From Ignavibacteriota bacterium (GTDB taxonomy: Bacteria > Bacteroidota > Ignavibacteria > Ignavibacteriales > Melioribacteraceae), in contig JABFGH010000028.1 in the NCBI GenBank assembly GCA_013112585.1, positions 1 to 62,497 on the forward strand: a stretch of 62,497 nt of DNA, in the 5' to 3' direction. Below the pieces are notes generated by a model that saw nothing but the letters and a program-made list of their open reading frames with translations, ran no database searches and was not told where the DNA came from. Shown here one piece after another: positions 1-9,377 of the stretch. A program made the translations under genes and the position numbers. Every line of letters starts with the position of its first letter. Positions within the stretch are counted from its first letter, which is position 1.

Positions 1-1264
1 GCCTTCCCTCATACTGCACTTCATCTTCTAATTGCTGCCATTCTTTTTTGCGGGTCATTTTGTTACGGAAATCTACATACTGCTTTGCCTTAATCCTTGC
101 ACCATCTTTGGTAATTTCAGTTTCAATCGTGTAAACATCGTAGCCGACATTTACTTTATCAGTGATTGATTGTTTTAAACTGTATTCACTTACAATATTT
201 TCATTAAAAAATGCAAATGTTCTTTTATCGGGTGTTGCAGTTAGCCCAATCATGAATGCATCAAAGTAATCAAGCACCTGCTTCCATAAATTATAAATTG
301 AGCGGTGGCATTCATCAATAATTATAAAATCAAAAGTTTCGATTGGAACAGTTGAATTATAAACTACCTCATCAATTTTATCTTTTACAATTTTTGTTTC
401 GTAAGGCGAATCATCTTCGAGACTTGCATCAAGCTCTTTTCCCTTTAGTATTGAATACATCCGCTGGATTGTACTGATGCATACCTGCGCTGATGGATCA
501 ATAAAATTAGATTGCAATCTTTGAACATTGTAAAGCTCAGTAAATAATCGTTTATCATCGTTAGGTTTGTATGCCTGGAATTCCTGCTCGGCTTGCTTTC
601 CTAAATTTCTGGTATCAACTAGAAAAAGTATTCTTTTTGCCTTAGCAAATTTTAGCAGCCTGTAAACCGAAGTTATTGCGGCAAAAGTTTTTCCTGCACC
701 GGTTGCCATTTGAACTAATGCCCGCGGATGATTTTCACCAAACGATTTTTCAAGATTAGTAATAGCGTTAATTTGACAATTTCTTAATCCATCTTTGTTT
801 AATTGTGGAAATGTTTTTAATCTTGATCTGAGTGAAGTGTTTGCACTTATGTACTCATACAAAGTTTCGGGCTTAAAGAATTGAAATATTTCTCTCTGGC
901 GCGGAGCAGGATCTCTTGCATCAGTAAAAAATGTTTCGGTTCCGGTTGATTCAAATTGAAATGGAAGGTCTTCAGTTTTAATAATGAATTTTAATTTATC
1001 GGTAGCATATCGTTCTGTTTGGTCATGTACTTGGCTAAGAGTTTTACCTTCTGCCTTCGCTTCAATAACTCCAACCGGTCTTCTATCAACAAAAAGTATG
1101 TAGTCCGCCGCACCTGATTGTGTGGGATATTCTGTTACGGCAATACCCAATTTTGAAGAGGGATTAAATTTATGGAATGACTGAATTGCCCAGTCAGCGG
1201 CAATAAGCTGCTTGTCTATATTTTGCCGTGCTCTCTGTTCGGGAGTAAGATTAGAATCACTCAT
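1..1264 (-). CDS. hsdR: Type I restriction enzyme R subunit (HsdR), N-terminal part, cut by window edge
   Basis: About 421 codons are present, reading leftwards from an ATG at 1264; the C-terminal part lies outside the window. Residues 1-100 look like the HsdR nuclease domain, with an Asp near 54 and a Glu-x-Lys (IEAK) near 67-70 matching a PD-(D/E)xK site. A Walker A motif (MATGAGKT) is at about 186-193 and a DEAD-like box (DECH) at about 317-320, followed by GLTATP, so a superfamily 2 translocase domain follows the nuclease. In type I systems this subunit translocates DNA and cleaves it, working with HsdM and HsdS. Neither partner is visible here; they would lie to the left. A lone EcoEI-like helicase-nuclease is an alternative. 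No frameshift is seen in the visible part. Confidence 0.88.
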   Translation of the reverse strand, partial: MSDSNLTPEQRARQNIDKQLIAADWAIQSFHKFNPSSKLGIAVTEYPTQSGAADYILFVDRRPVGVIEAKAEGKTLSQVHDQTERYATDKLKFIIKTEDLPFQFESTGTETFFTDARDPAPRQREIFQFFKPETLYEYISANTSLRSRLKTFPQLNKDGLRNCQINAITNLEKSFGENHPRALVQMATGAGKTFAAITSVYRLLKFAKAKRILFLVDTRNLGKQAEQEFQAYKPNDDKRLFTELYNVQRLQSNFIDPSAQVCISTIQRMYSILKGKELDASLEDDSPYETKIVKDKIDEVVYNSTVPIETFDFIIIDECHRSIYNLWKQVLDYFDAFMIGLTATPDKRTFAFFNENIVSEYSLKQSITDKVNVGYDVYTIETEITKDGARIKAKQYVDFRNKMTRKKEWQQLEDEVQYEGR

Positions 1265-1572
1265 TAAAGCCAGAAATTAATAACATTAAAAACACTCTAT
1301 ATTATTTATCACAGAACTAAATAGTATTTCAGATTTATTTGCCAAATCCCTTGTGAATGATAAATTTAATCTATCATTTAACAATCACTAAATAAAACTA
1401 AGATTATTTTTTTATTAAAGCAATAAAGCCTTAATCGATAATGAATATAGCATTTATTTTTTTGCAGTTAGTAATTCAAGAAAAATATTTCATCAATTGT
1501 GTGGATAATTTTACATCCCATCGATTTTGATGCAGTAATGTTAAACTCGATTTATTTATCGCCGGAAGATTA
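1265..1572. other. Intergenic region between hsdR and ccmF
   Basis: About 300 bases of very AT-rich DNA between two leftward genes. It must hold the hsdR promoter and the end of the ccmF transcript. I see no RNA gene, repeat or convincing terminator. A rightward open frame starting inside it is antisense to ccmF and has no coding character. Confidence 0.5.
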
Positions 1573-3960
1573 TCAAACCATTACCTCCCTCCTTCTTCTT
1601 AGTGTCGAAATAGTAAAACCTATTGCCATTAAAATTACTCCAATCCAGACAAGGCTCATAAATGGTTTAACGCTAAATTCAATTGTTAGAGATTCCTTTT
1701 TTACAGGTGATGCAACTGCATCATTTATGTTTCCGATTGTTAACTGCACATTCCCGGCAACATCCAATGATTCAAGAATTATTTTAACTCCTATTTCATC
1801 AAGAACAACATTACTGTAACTTTTATTTCCGTTCTCAAATTTCATAACAGGTGTTGATGAATATTCTTTTTCATCCTTATACAATTTTAAATTTACGCCG
1901 ATTTCAAAATCTTCTCCGCTTTGCATTTTTTCCATAATTGCATCCGGGAATTGAAATCCAACGAAATTTATTTTCAATCCGTTATACTCTTTTGTCTCAC
2001 CCTTTTTTAAGACAACACTGTTATTGTTGTTTGTACCTTTACCTTCTTCATATGAAGTTGGTGAAAAGTATAAGTCTTTATTGAAGGAACTAATAATCGA
2101 TGGTTCCCTCATTAGGCTATTATTAAAGCTCGAAATATACATTACCGGTTCAGCAACAAAATTCGAATAATCTTCATCTACGGCAATGTTGAATTGATAC
2201 TTTTTCCCGCCTTCTATCGGTTTTATACCGGTAAAAGTGATCTCGCGGTTTAGAACTTTTTGTTTTTCATTTTTAACTAATTCAACCTGCCCCGATTCAG
2301 AAAAATAACCAGTAATCATAACTCCTAATAAAAATATTGCAAAACCTATATGAGATATTTTACCTCCTGAAAAAATTACATTTGTCATGGAGGTCAAATA
2401 GAGGAAATAAAAATTTGTAGTTATTGTAAAGAAAATTGAAAATGTAAAGATCATTAATATCACATCAATTTTACCTAACAAAACCAATACTATTGTAGAT
2501 GCAATTATTGATGCAATAAAAGTGGGCAAAATAGATTTAACTATTTTTTTTGAATTCGAAAACCCCCAATTAAGATATAGTGTAAGCCCAATTAATACTC
2601 CCATAAATATTACAAGCGGCAGATTCATTTTGTTATAGAAGTCAACATCAACAGACTGTCCGAATATTGGCGCTGAGGTACCAACAAAAACAACAATTGC
2701 CGAGGCTATAAGTGCAAAGGCACCATAAAATAAACCGTATTCTCTTGATAAGATGTTATCGGTTTTTTTTAATGGTAGTTTAATATTTTTTCTTTTAAGA
2801 TAAACAATACCAATACCCAAAGCAGTAAAAGTTAAAATATATATTAAAAGAAACGTATAAACTGTTTGTCCCGGATCAGCAAATGAGTGAACTGAGGCAT
2901 CTGAAAGAATTCCGCTTCTTGTAAGGAACGTACTGTATATTACAAAAATGTAACTAAGTGCCGCTAAAACCAGATTTGTTTTTACAAACTTAGCAGAGTT
3001 AATTGCTGTTTGAGACTTCTTTTGAATAAGCATAGTGTGTAATAATGCCGCTAAAATAATCCAGGGAATTAAACTCGCATTTTCTACAGGGTCCCAAGCC
3101 CAGTAACCGCCCCAGCCTAAAACTCCATAAGCCCAATAGCCGCCAATCATTATTCCCAAACCTAAAATTAGTAAACTGCCTATAACCCAAGGCAGTGCTT
3201 CATTAATCCAATCTTTAAAATCATTTCGTAATGATGCTGATACTGCAAATGCATATGGTACTGTAACAAGGGCATATCCTAAAAACAATATCGGCGGATG
3301 TATCTGCATCCAAAAGTTTTGAAGCAGAGGGTTCAATCCTTTCCCTTTAATAAGAAAATTTTCAAATGCAATTCCGTTAAGATTTAGAGTGCTGATTAAG
3401 TCCTTATTAACATGGACAAATGTTTCACCGGAATTTGAATTGCTTACTATGAAATTCTTAATGGCTGCCATACCGAGATAACTATCATTAAAGTATTTTA
3501 CACTTAGGTATGATGATTCAGACCATAATAACTCAAAAGGACTTTTTAATATTGGTGAGACCATCATAAGAAGAAATGATATTGCAAAGGTATAAATAAC
3601 CATCACACTCGATTCGAGCTGATGATTTTTTTGTGTAGCGCTAATCAGTGCTATACCGATCAATGATGTAAAGAGCAGCCATAGAAGAAAACTGCCCTCC
3701 TGCCCGGCAAAAAATGTTGAAAGCAATAATCCGGTTGATAGATCTGCATTACTATAATTAAACACATATTGATACTGATATTGGTGAGTAACTATAGCGT
3801 ACATTAAAAATACAGATGCTAAAATTATTGTTATAGTCATTACATGATATGACAATCTAGCATATTGAATTTTATTAAAGCCTTTAAAACTTTTATAATA
3901 AAAATATATTGAAAAAAGGCTTGCGCCGAGTGATATAGTTATCAGAATATTTCCAAGCAT
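1573..3960 (-). CDS. ccmF: Cytochrome c-type biogenesis protein CcmF (heme lyase)
   Basis: 795 residues, a polytopic inner-membrane protein with more than a dozen hydrophobic segments. The tryptophan-rich heme-handling motif of the CcmF/CcmC/CcsA family (WGGYWAWDPVENAS) lies at about 283-296, and the conserved IHPPILFLGY segment at about 218. A soluble stretch at roughly 570-740 precedes a last membrane helix and a basic C-terminus (RRRREV). CcmF moves heme from CcmE to apocytochrome c in the periplasm. The ATG has a strong ribosome site (GGGAGAA). The gene is 147 bases downstream of a TPR gene. CcmA, B, C and E are not in the window, but a protein with two CcmH-like domains lies upstream at 7841-8641, so the job may be linked to that block. 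Confidence 0.93.
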   Translation of the reverse strand: MLGNILITISLGASLFSIYFYYKSFKGFNKIQYARLSYHVMTITIILASVFLMYAIVTHQYQYQYVFNYSNADLSTGLLLSTFFAGQEGSFLLWLLFTSLIGIALISATQKNHQLESSVMVIYTFAISFLLMMVSPILKSPFELLWSESSYLSVKYFNDSYLGMAAIKNFIVSNSNSGETFVHVNKDLISTLNLNGIAFENFLIKGKGLNPLLQNFWMQIHPPILFLGYALVTVPYAFAVSASLRNDFKDWINEALPWVIGSLLILGLGIMIGGYWAYGVLGWGGYWAWDPVENASLIPWIILAALLHTMLIQKKSQTAINSAKFVKTNLVLAALSYIFVIYSTFLTRSGILSDASVHSFADPGQTVYTFLLIYILTFTALGIGIVYLKRKNIKLPLKKTDNILSREYGLFYGAFALIASAIVVFVGTSAPIFGQSVDVDFYNKMNLPLVIFMGVLIGLTLYLNWGFSNSKKIVKSILPTFIASIIASTIVLVLLGKIDVILMIFTFSIFFTITTNFYFLYLTSMTNVIFSGGKISHIGFAIFLLGVMITGYFSESGQVELVKNEKQKVLNREITFTGIKPIEGGKKYQFNIAVDEDYSNFVAEPVMYISSFNNSLMREPSIISSFNKDLYFSPTSYEEGKGTNNNNSVVLKKGETKEYNGLKINFVGFQFPDAIMEKMQSGEDFEIGVNLKLYKDEKEYSSTPVMKFENGNKSYSNVVLDEIGVKIILESLDVAGNVQLTIGNINDAVASPVKKESLTIEFSVKPFMSLVWIGVILMAIGFTISTLRRRREVMV

Positions 3961-4107
3961 GTGTTTTCTCCCTTGATTCTAAAAACAAATTGTGCAACAA
4001 ACGATAAAGAGCAATTATGAACCGATTGATGTTTTAAAATAAAATATTATTAGAACTGCTGATTTATCATATTTGATTATTGATATTAAATTTAATTGCA
4101 ATTTCTG

Positions 4108-5292
4108 CTAGTAAATAATTTTAAAATTATTACTTAAAATTTCAGATTGATATTTACTAATTTCATCAAGAGTGAAATCGAATTTTTGTTTTATCTGATC
4201 AACGATTTCTTTTGATTTTAATTCATCTCCAATCACTTTGTATATTCCGGCGAGTAGCACATACGTTTCGGGACTTGAAGGATTTAATTCTTGTTCCAAT
4301 TCAGCATGTTTAATTGCAAGATCAAATTGCTCGTCTAAAAAGTAGATCAGCGATGCTGCTAAATGTACTTGCGGATAGTCATAATCATATTTGATGAGAT
4401 TATTTGCAGCTTCTTTTGCGAACTCCAATTTGTTAGAATTTAAAAATAGCATAACCATTGCAAAGTAGGTATCCGGTGAATTCTTATCTATTTCTAAAAC
4501 TTTCTCAAAAGTATTTTCCGCCTCTCGGTACAGATTATTATTAAGGTATATTACACCGAGGTTGTGAAATATTTGTTTGTTACGCGGATTTAATTCGGCA
4601 GCCCTATTGAGAGATACTACAGCATCATTAATATTTCCGATTGATGAATAAAAAACACCCAGATTAAAATAACCCTGATAATCAGTTGGATAATGATCAA
4701 CAATTTTTTTCCAATATTTCTCTGCACTATCATATACTCCTATTTGTTGATAAATGAAGCCCAGACCTGTTAGTGCATTGTAGTCCGTGGAATCTGAGTT
4801 CAGCAAAACTAAAAAATATTTTTCACTAACCTCAAACTTGCCCTCAGTAAGATATATATGACCTAAAAATAAATTAATTTCTAATAGATCAGGTTTGATC
4901 TTTTCAATTTTATGAAATAGTAATTTGGCAGATTTATAGTTGTTAAGAACAAAATTAATTTTTGCAACATTAATTAGATTATTAAGATTATCCGGACTTA
5001 AATTAAATGCTTTGTCGAAGTATTTTTTAGCCTCATCAAAAAGACCATATTGAAAATATAGCTTGCCTAGTTTATTTAGTAAATCTTGATTTTGGGGAGC
5101 AGCATTTAGGCTGTCATTTAATTCAAGTATTCTATAATTAATACTGCTGTCACTCATTTCTATTACCCCTAAACTATTATTGATTACATCATATTGAGGT
5201 ACCGTATCTGCATGCAGCAGATTTTTAGATATTAGGACTAATAAAAAAGCCAACAATAGTTTGCAATATTTATATTCATGATTAATTTTCAT
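4108..5292 (-). CDS. TPR-repeat protein, exported or membrane-anchored
   Basis: 394 residues. Residues 1-28 form a hydrophobic signal-like segment ([17 protein letters not shown]). From about residue 58 on there are eight or nine tetratricopeptide repeats with the usual spacing, for example [20 protein letters not shown] and [23 protein letters not shown] arrays are protein-docking scaffolds; CcmH/CcmI-type assembly factors also use them, which would fit the nearby ccmF, but this link is inference. It follows the ABC ATPase gene by 25 bases and probably shares its transcript. No catalytic motif is visible. Confidence 0.8.
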   Translation of the reverse strand: MKINHEYKYCKLLLAFLLVLISKNLLHADTVPQYDVINNSLGVIEMSDSSINYRILELNDSLNAAPQNQDLLNKLGKLYFQYGLFDEAKKYFDKAFNLSPDNLNNLINVAKINFVLNNYKSAKLLFHKIEKIKPDLLEINLFLGHIYLTEGKFEVSEKYFLVLLNSDSTDYNALTGLGFIYQQIGVYDSAEKYWKKIVDHYPTDYQGYFNLGVFYSSIGNINDAVVSLNRAAELNPRNKQIFHNLGVIYLNNNLYREAENTFEKVLEIDKNSPDTYFAMVMLFLNSNKLEFAKEAANNLIKYDYDYPQVHLAASLIYFLDEQFDLAIKHAELEQELNPSSPETYVLLAGIYKVIGDELKSKEIVDQIKQKFDFTLDEISKYQSEILSNNFKIIY

Positions 5293-5317
5293 CTTTTTCT
5301 AAACTATTTATTAATCT

Positions 5318-5986
5318 TTATTGCTCTACTCTGCCATCTCTAAATACAATTACATTACTTGTTCTCTTCTTAACGTTATCATCATGTGTAACCACAATTA
5401 CAAGTTTTCCATCCTTATTTAATTCTTCAAATAAATCTAGTATTTGGTTGCCGGTGCTAGAATCCAAATTACCGGTGGGTTCATCTGCCAAAATAATTAC
5501 CGGATCATTAATTATTGCTCTTGCAATTGCAACCCGTTGCTGTTCACCGCCGCTTAGTTCATCCACAAGCCTGCCTTTCTTATCCGATAGTCCGACCCTT
5601 TCTAATATTTTGTCCAATTTAAATTTCTGTTGGGAACTATTGTAGTCGGTTATTGAGAGAGGTAGAAGAATATTTTCTTCTACAGTTAAATAATTAATTA
5701 AGTAAAATGATTGGAATACAAACCCGATATATTCTCTTCGTAATTTTGCAATTTGATTTGACGAAAGAGAGAACACATTAATTCCATCGATTATAATATT
5801 GCCGCTAGATGGAATATTTAATCCCCCAAGCAAACTCAATAACGTACTTTTTCCTGAGCCCGATGCACCAGTTACTGAAACAAAATCATTTCTATCAATT
5901 GTAATATTAACGTCACTAATTGCACTAATTTTCTGTTCACCAGAATAATAAGTTTTGCTCAAATTATTTATTTCTATAAATGACAT
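5318..5986 (-). CDS. ABC transporter ATP-binding protein (LolD/MacB family)
   Basis: 222 residues, a complete nucleotide-binding subunit. Walker A is GASGSGKST (40-48), the Q-loop is [11 protein letters not shown], the signature is [14 protein letters not shown], Walker B is [13 protein letters not shown] and the H-loop is VVTHDD. The NLDSSTG stretch and the length are typical of the LolD/MacB group, which pairs with FtsX-fold permeases rather than classic importers. The partner permease ends 10 bases upstream. Together with the DUF2318 gene before it, the set resembles the permease/ATPase/DUF2318 group known from the Campylobacter p19 iron locus, so a role in metal or redox handling across the inner membrane is plausible. 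Confidence 0.92.
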   Translation of the reverse strand: MSFIEINNLSKTYYSGEQKISAISDVNITIDRNDFVSVTGASGSGKSTLLSLLGGLNIPSSGNIIIDGINVFSLSSNQIAKLRREYIGFVFQSFYLINYLTVEENILLPLSITDYNSSQQKFKLDKILERVGLSDKKGRLVDELSGGEQQRVAIARAIINDPVIILADEPTGNLDSSTGNQILDLFEELNKDGKLVIVVTHDDNVKKRTSNVIVFRDGRVEQ

Positions 5987-5996
5987 AGTTTTTCTC

Positions 5997-7157
5997 TTAC
6001 AATGATCTTAATGCTATTGACGGGTTTAATTTTAATGCTTTATAAATTGGATACATGCTTGATAACATTGCCATTGAGACGGCAATTAATATTGCCCATA
6101 TCGGATTCAACCAATTAAATGAAATTATTGTGTTAGAATTTTCAGTTAGAATTGGTAATATTAAATCAGCTAACCAGTAGCTGCTGATGGATGCAAGAAC
6201 GGCTGCAAATAATGAAGAGATGAATACTTCAAGTACCACTAATTTTATAATATGAATGTTATTAAATCCTATTGCCCTATAAATGCCAATCTCCTTTATT
6301 CTCTCATTCAATGAAGCATTCAGACTGGAAAATAACATTAGAACACTAATTATAATTATTATTGCCGATACTCCGTAAGAGAAATCTTTGAAGAATTGTA
6401 CCGCAGTCATCTTCGATTCAATAGTTTGTTTCAGGGCAGTAACTTTTGCGTTTGGTAGCTTCTGAGACGTTTGAGAAACTATCTCTTCAATTGGACAATC
6501 ATAACATAGAGCTGCAATTTCCGCTAATGAAATTTGTTTTTCCTTGTTAAACATTGCCTGAACTTTTTGAAGGGATAAAAATAACGTTTGATCATCCTGT
6601 GAACCAGTTTCTTTAAGAAAACCCGCTATAATAAATTTTGAATTTTCAATTGTTACAGTATCATTAATATTCAAGTTAAATTTATTTTTTAGATGAAAGC
6701 CCGCCAATGCTTCATTTTCCTTCGATGGTTGACTGCCAATTACTTTCCACCATTTTTTTACTCTAATTTCCTGCTCAAAATTAATTCCAGCCAACACCAC
6801 ATCTTTATCAGCTATACTACTAAGTATTAAAAGCTTCGGAGCAATAACACTTATATTTTTTTTATTTTTAATCTTTTGAATTTCATATAATTCATCTTCT
6901 GATATGCTATTAGTTTCATAAGTTACTTGCCCAAGATTAATACCGCCATAACTATAGTTTAATTCATTAGACTTAGGTGTGATTAGAATATTTGCACCAA
7001 ATTCGTCTAAATTATGAGAGATGTTTTTCTCAACTTCAGTTGATACAATCAGTAAAGTTATTACGGAGACAACCGAAAGGAATAAACTGAAGATCAGTAA
7101 AGCTGTCTTAGTTTTTTTTCTTTTTAAACTTTGGAAAGAAATATTATACAATCTCAT
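5997..7157 (-). CDS. ABC transporter permease, FtsX/MacB fold
   Basis: 386 residues from the ATG at 7157. One N-terminal membrane helix (about 10-40) is followed by a long periplasmic MacB_PCD-like domain and three C-terminal helices: the FtsX arrangement of one helix, a domain and three helices. The segment LNERIKEIGIYRAIGF after helix 2 is the conserved coupling region. The frame is open further upstream, but the DUF2318 gene stops at 7168 and GAGAAGAG sits just ahead of the chosen ATG, so the longer start is unlikely. The periplasmic domain has a CYDC pair in its second half. It should form a dimer with the ATPase encoded next door. Confidence 0.9.
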   Translation of the reverse strand: MRLYNISFQSLKRKKTKTALLIFSLFLSVVSVITLLIVSTEVEKNISHNLDEFGANILITPKSNELNYSYGGINLGQVTYETNSISEDELYEIQKIKNKKNISVIAPKLLILSSIADKDVVLAGINFEQEIRVKKWWKVIGSQPSKENEALAGFHLKNKFNLNINDTVTIENSKFIIAGFLKETGSQDDQTLFLSLQKVQAMFNKEKQISLAEIAALCYDCPIEEIVSQTSQKLPNAKVTALKQTIESKMTAVQFFKDFSYGVSAIIIIISVLMLFSSLNASLNERIKEIGIYRAIGFNNIHIIKLVVLEVFISSLFAAVLASISSYWLADLILPILTENSNTIISFNWLNPIWAILIAVSMAMLSSMYPIYKALKLNPSIALRSL

Positions 7158-7167
7158 ATTAAACCAC

Positions 7168-7821
7168 TTAAACTCTTCTCTGCCATTTCTCAACATCGGC
7201 AGCATTAATAATTATTTTACCATCTTTAACAATACTTGGTATAGGGTCTGGCGGGTATTTACCGCATGATCCACTAATTGCTTCTAGATTATTTAACTCC
7301 CAAGTTGTCCCGCATGCATCGCATACAAACTCATCATTTTTAATATGAAAACTTTCGGAGTTGCAAGGTTCACACATACGAATTGCTGTTACTACCTTAC
7401 CGTCTTCAGTTAAATAAGCTAATAACGGTATACTTCTATTGGCATTACTATAAGTGAAGGAAACAAATTTGCTGTTTATAACCGAGGTTAACGGAATTGA
7501 AATAAATCCATTACTCGTTGCTGCAGTTATATTTGTACTTCTATACGGAGACATTGGATAACTGACTTCCCCCGATATTGTTGGCTGATTTTGAATCACA
7601 AGTTCCTCTTTAGATCGCATTGTCATAAAATAAAAAGCAATCAGTCCAAAAAATATTATTACAATGGCACCATTGAACCATGTTATATTTTTCTTCTTGT
7701 CACCCATAACAATATTTTTTTTAACGTTTATTGCATCATCGCCTCTTAATTGAATACCGCAGTTAGTACAAAATTTTGAGTTAGGGTTTAGTTTTGAACC
7801 ACATTCTCTACAAAAGTTCAT
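7168..7821 (-). CDS. DUF2318-like (Fe-S/metal-binding) membrane protein with N-terminal zinc ribbon
   Basis: 217 residues from the ATG at 7821, which has the strong site AGGAGA; the open frame begins earlier but that part overlaps the previous gene. Residues 1-25 are a zinc ribbon (CRECGSKL, CTNCGI). One membrane helix lies near 55-70. The periplasmic C-terminus carries the cysteine pattern MCEPC...CDACGTTW...SGSCGKYPPDPIP, which matches the DUF2318 family, often found beside iron or copper transporters and annotated as Fe-S containing. The permease begins 10 bases downstream, so the genes are surely co-expressed. I infer that it binds or delivers a metal or cofactor to the FtsX/LolD-like transporter. 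Confidence 0.78.
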   Translation of the reverse strand: MNFCRECGSKLNPNSKFCTNCGIQLRGDDAINVKKNIVMGDKKKNITWFNGAIVIIFFGLIAFYFMTMRSKEELVIQNQPTISGEVSYPMSPYRSTNITAATSNGFISIPLTSVINSKFVSFTYSNANRSIPLLAYLTEDGKVVTAIRMCEPCNSESFHIKNDEFVCDACGTTWELNNLEAISGSCGKYPPDPIPSIVKDGKIIINAADVEKWQRRV

Positions 7822-7840
7822 TGTTTTCTCCTGATTAAAA

Positions 7841-8641
7841 TTATTTTTTACCGCCGTATGTGTTATCAACAACATCAATTATCTGTGCAACAGTGTATTT
7901 ATTTTCACTAATTTTTGCATCAATAAATTTTTTAACTTCTTTCGCGCCATTTTTATGGTTGCATGTGCAGTCTTTCAATTCATCAATTCCGCATTGCCCG
8001 CACGGGCATTGAAATGCAGAATAAATAGTAATTCGATCATTAAAGTTTGCTAATGCTGTTGATCCATTGTTCACAGCTTTCGGTTTATTAATTTTTGCAG
8101 TCGAGTTATTATTCAGTGAAACCCCATCCTTTAAGCCGCCGTATTTAGTAACCATAGCTTTAATTATATCAGTTTCGCTATTATTATTTTCTAGATATTC
8201 TCTAATAAATGCTCTCTCATCAACCGCAAAATTACACTTACAGATATCTAGTGATTCCTCACCGCAACTACCGCAGCCACAGACAAATTTTGATGCTATG
8301 TCAAATACTTTTGCTTCAATCAATGGATTTTGGCTTCTGTTATCTATGAATAAATCGTTATCACGATTAAATCTTTTTTCTTCAGAAGTTAAAGCGACTA
8401 TCATTATTATTATCAAAAGAAATATTGTTGTAAATACCCATACAAACTTAAGAGACAGCAGATTTGAAATAATCCTTTTATTACTCACCGGTTTTTTTGT
8501 ACCAATATTTTTTTTCCGCTTACTTTTATAATTCTGCTTTGGAGTTCGGCTCGAACCTTTGGTTTCAGAAAGTGGTTTTCCGCAATTTTCACAATACTTT
8601 GCACCCTTATTATTTTGGATTCCACAATTCTTACATTTCAT
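7841..8641 (-). CDS. Zinc-ribbon membrane protein with two CcmH/NrfF-like cysteine domains
   Basis: 266 residues from the ATG at 8641, preceded by GGAGAT. Residues 1-26 are a zinc ribbon (CKNCG, CENCG). A basic stretch and one membrane helix (about 63-85) follow. The exported part holds two similar units: CGCGSCGEESLDICKC, then a helix ending AMVTKYGG; and CPCGQCGIDELKDCTC, then a helix ending VVDNTYGG. The layout (Cys cluster, helix, x-x-YG) is that of CcmH/NrfF, the thiol reductase of cytochrome c maturation, but with extra cysteines, CxCGxCG in place of CPxC. With ccmF in the same run this suggests a heme or metal thiol chaperone; the function is inferred. Confidence 0.7.
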   Translation of the reverse strand: MKCKNCGIQNNKGAKYCENCGKPLSETKGSSRTPKQNYKSKRKKNIGTKKPVSNKRIISNLLSLKFVWVFTTIFLLIIIMIVALTSEEKRFNRDNDLFIDNRSQNPLIEAKVFDIASKFVCGCGSCGEESLDICKCNFAVDERAFIREYLENNNSETDIIKAMVTKYGGLKDGVSLNNNSTAKINKPKAVNNGSTALANFNDRITIYSAFQCPCGQCGIDELKDCTCNHKNGAKEVKKFIDAKISENKYTVAQIIDVVDNTYGGKK

Positions 8642-8667
8642 TGTCATCTCCATATTTGTTTTATATT

Positions 8668-8697
8668 GAGCTGCCCAATTAAGGACAGCTCGTTTTT
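8668..8697 (+). terminator. Hairpin with T-run in the Cus/Ccm-like junction
   Basis: GAGCTG at 8668-8673 pairs with CAGCTC at 8686-8691, extended by CC/GG across one mismatch, with a 6-base loop and then GTTTTT. The T-run lies on the plus strand, although both flanking genes read leftwards. It could stop antisense transcription, or the stem alone could thin out leftward read-through between the efflux genes and the cysteine-rich block. Confidence 0.45.
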
Positions 8698-8736
8698 ATA
8701 TTAACGGTCCGGACAATCATTCGACCACACCGACTT

Positions 8737-9177
8737 TTATTTTACCTTAAATCCATGTTCAAGTAATTTTGCTTTCGCCATATTTATTGGCACTTCTTTA
8801 AGTTCCATTTCGCAGATTGGACACTTTCCCGGTTCATCCGATATTACATTCCAATCCATTTGATCTTGGAAAACTTTCCTATCATTATTTTTATCGATTG
8901 CTTTTAAATCAATTACACCTTCCCTGATAATGGATTCAGTATGATCATTCATTTTTGAATGTTCCATCATTTTATTATCTACATGTTTTTTGGTACTGTC
9001 ACCATGCATGTGCTCGTGCTTTTCACCTTTCATCATACTGTGTTCCTTATTTCCTTTTTTCATCTTATGCTCGTGTTTTAGCTTATCAATTTTAACCTGC
9101 CCATTTACACTATTTATTGATGAAATAAATAAGAATGCCGCAGTTACAAATAGAATTTTTATTACTTGATTTTTCAT
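8737..9177 (-). CDS. Secreted His/Met-rich protein with C-terminal heavy-metal-binding domain
   Basis: 146 residues. Residues 1-26 are a signal peptide. The middle (about 30-80) is rich in His, Met and Lys (HEHKMKKGNKEHSMMKGE), a composition that binds Cu(I), Ag(I) or Zn(II). Residues 86-146 hold an EF-hand-like loop (DKNNDRKVFQDQ) followed by CPICEMEL and end with GFKVK. This tail closely matches the C-terminus of the CusB-like protein at 13347-15059, so one is probably a copy of the other. It likely acts as a periplasmic metal buffer or donor for the efflux pump. Confidence 0.75.
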   Translation of the reverse strand: MKNQVIKILFVTAAFLFISSINSVNGQVKIDKLKHEHKMKKGNKEHSMMKGEKHEHMHGDSTKKHVDNKMMEHSKMNDHTESIIREGVIDLKAIDKNNDRKVFQDQMDWNVISDEPGKCPICEMELKEVPINMAKAKLLEHGFKVK

Positions 9178-9187
9178 TGTTTACCTC

Positions 9188-9376
9188 TTATGTATTTTTG
9201 ATATTATTTTTTTTTGTTTTAAGACTGTTTATATTTTTTCTATATAATTCAAAAGTGGATTTAGTTATTCGCGATATCTCGAAATTGTCATTCCTTGAAT
9301 AAAATTTGCAATAATATTCAGATTGATTACTCTCTAGATTTTTCTTGGTAAATACGCCGGCAATTTTGTTCCTCAT
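9188..9376 (-). CDS. Small basic hypothetical protein
   Basis: 62 residues from the ATG at 9376, just after the stop of the P-II-like gene at 9378. The protein is Lys/Asn-rich with no signal, helix or known motif that I recognise. The start context GTGGTTTAATATGAG is identical over 15 bases to that of the permease start at 7157, which may be chance. It lies in the co-directional efflux run, between two plausible genes, so translation is possible but not well supported. Confidence 0.35.
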   Translation of the reverse strand: MRNKIAGVFTKKNLESNQSEYYCKFYSRNDNFEISRITKSTFELYRKNINSLKTKKNNIKNT

Positions 9377-9377
9377 A

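Noticed and set aside
1499-1819. Rightward 106-residue open frame
   Set aside because: It is antisense to the well-supported ccmF, has no ribosome site and reads like the complement of a membrane protein.
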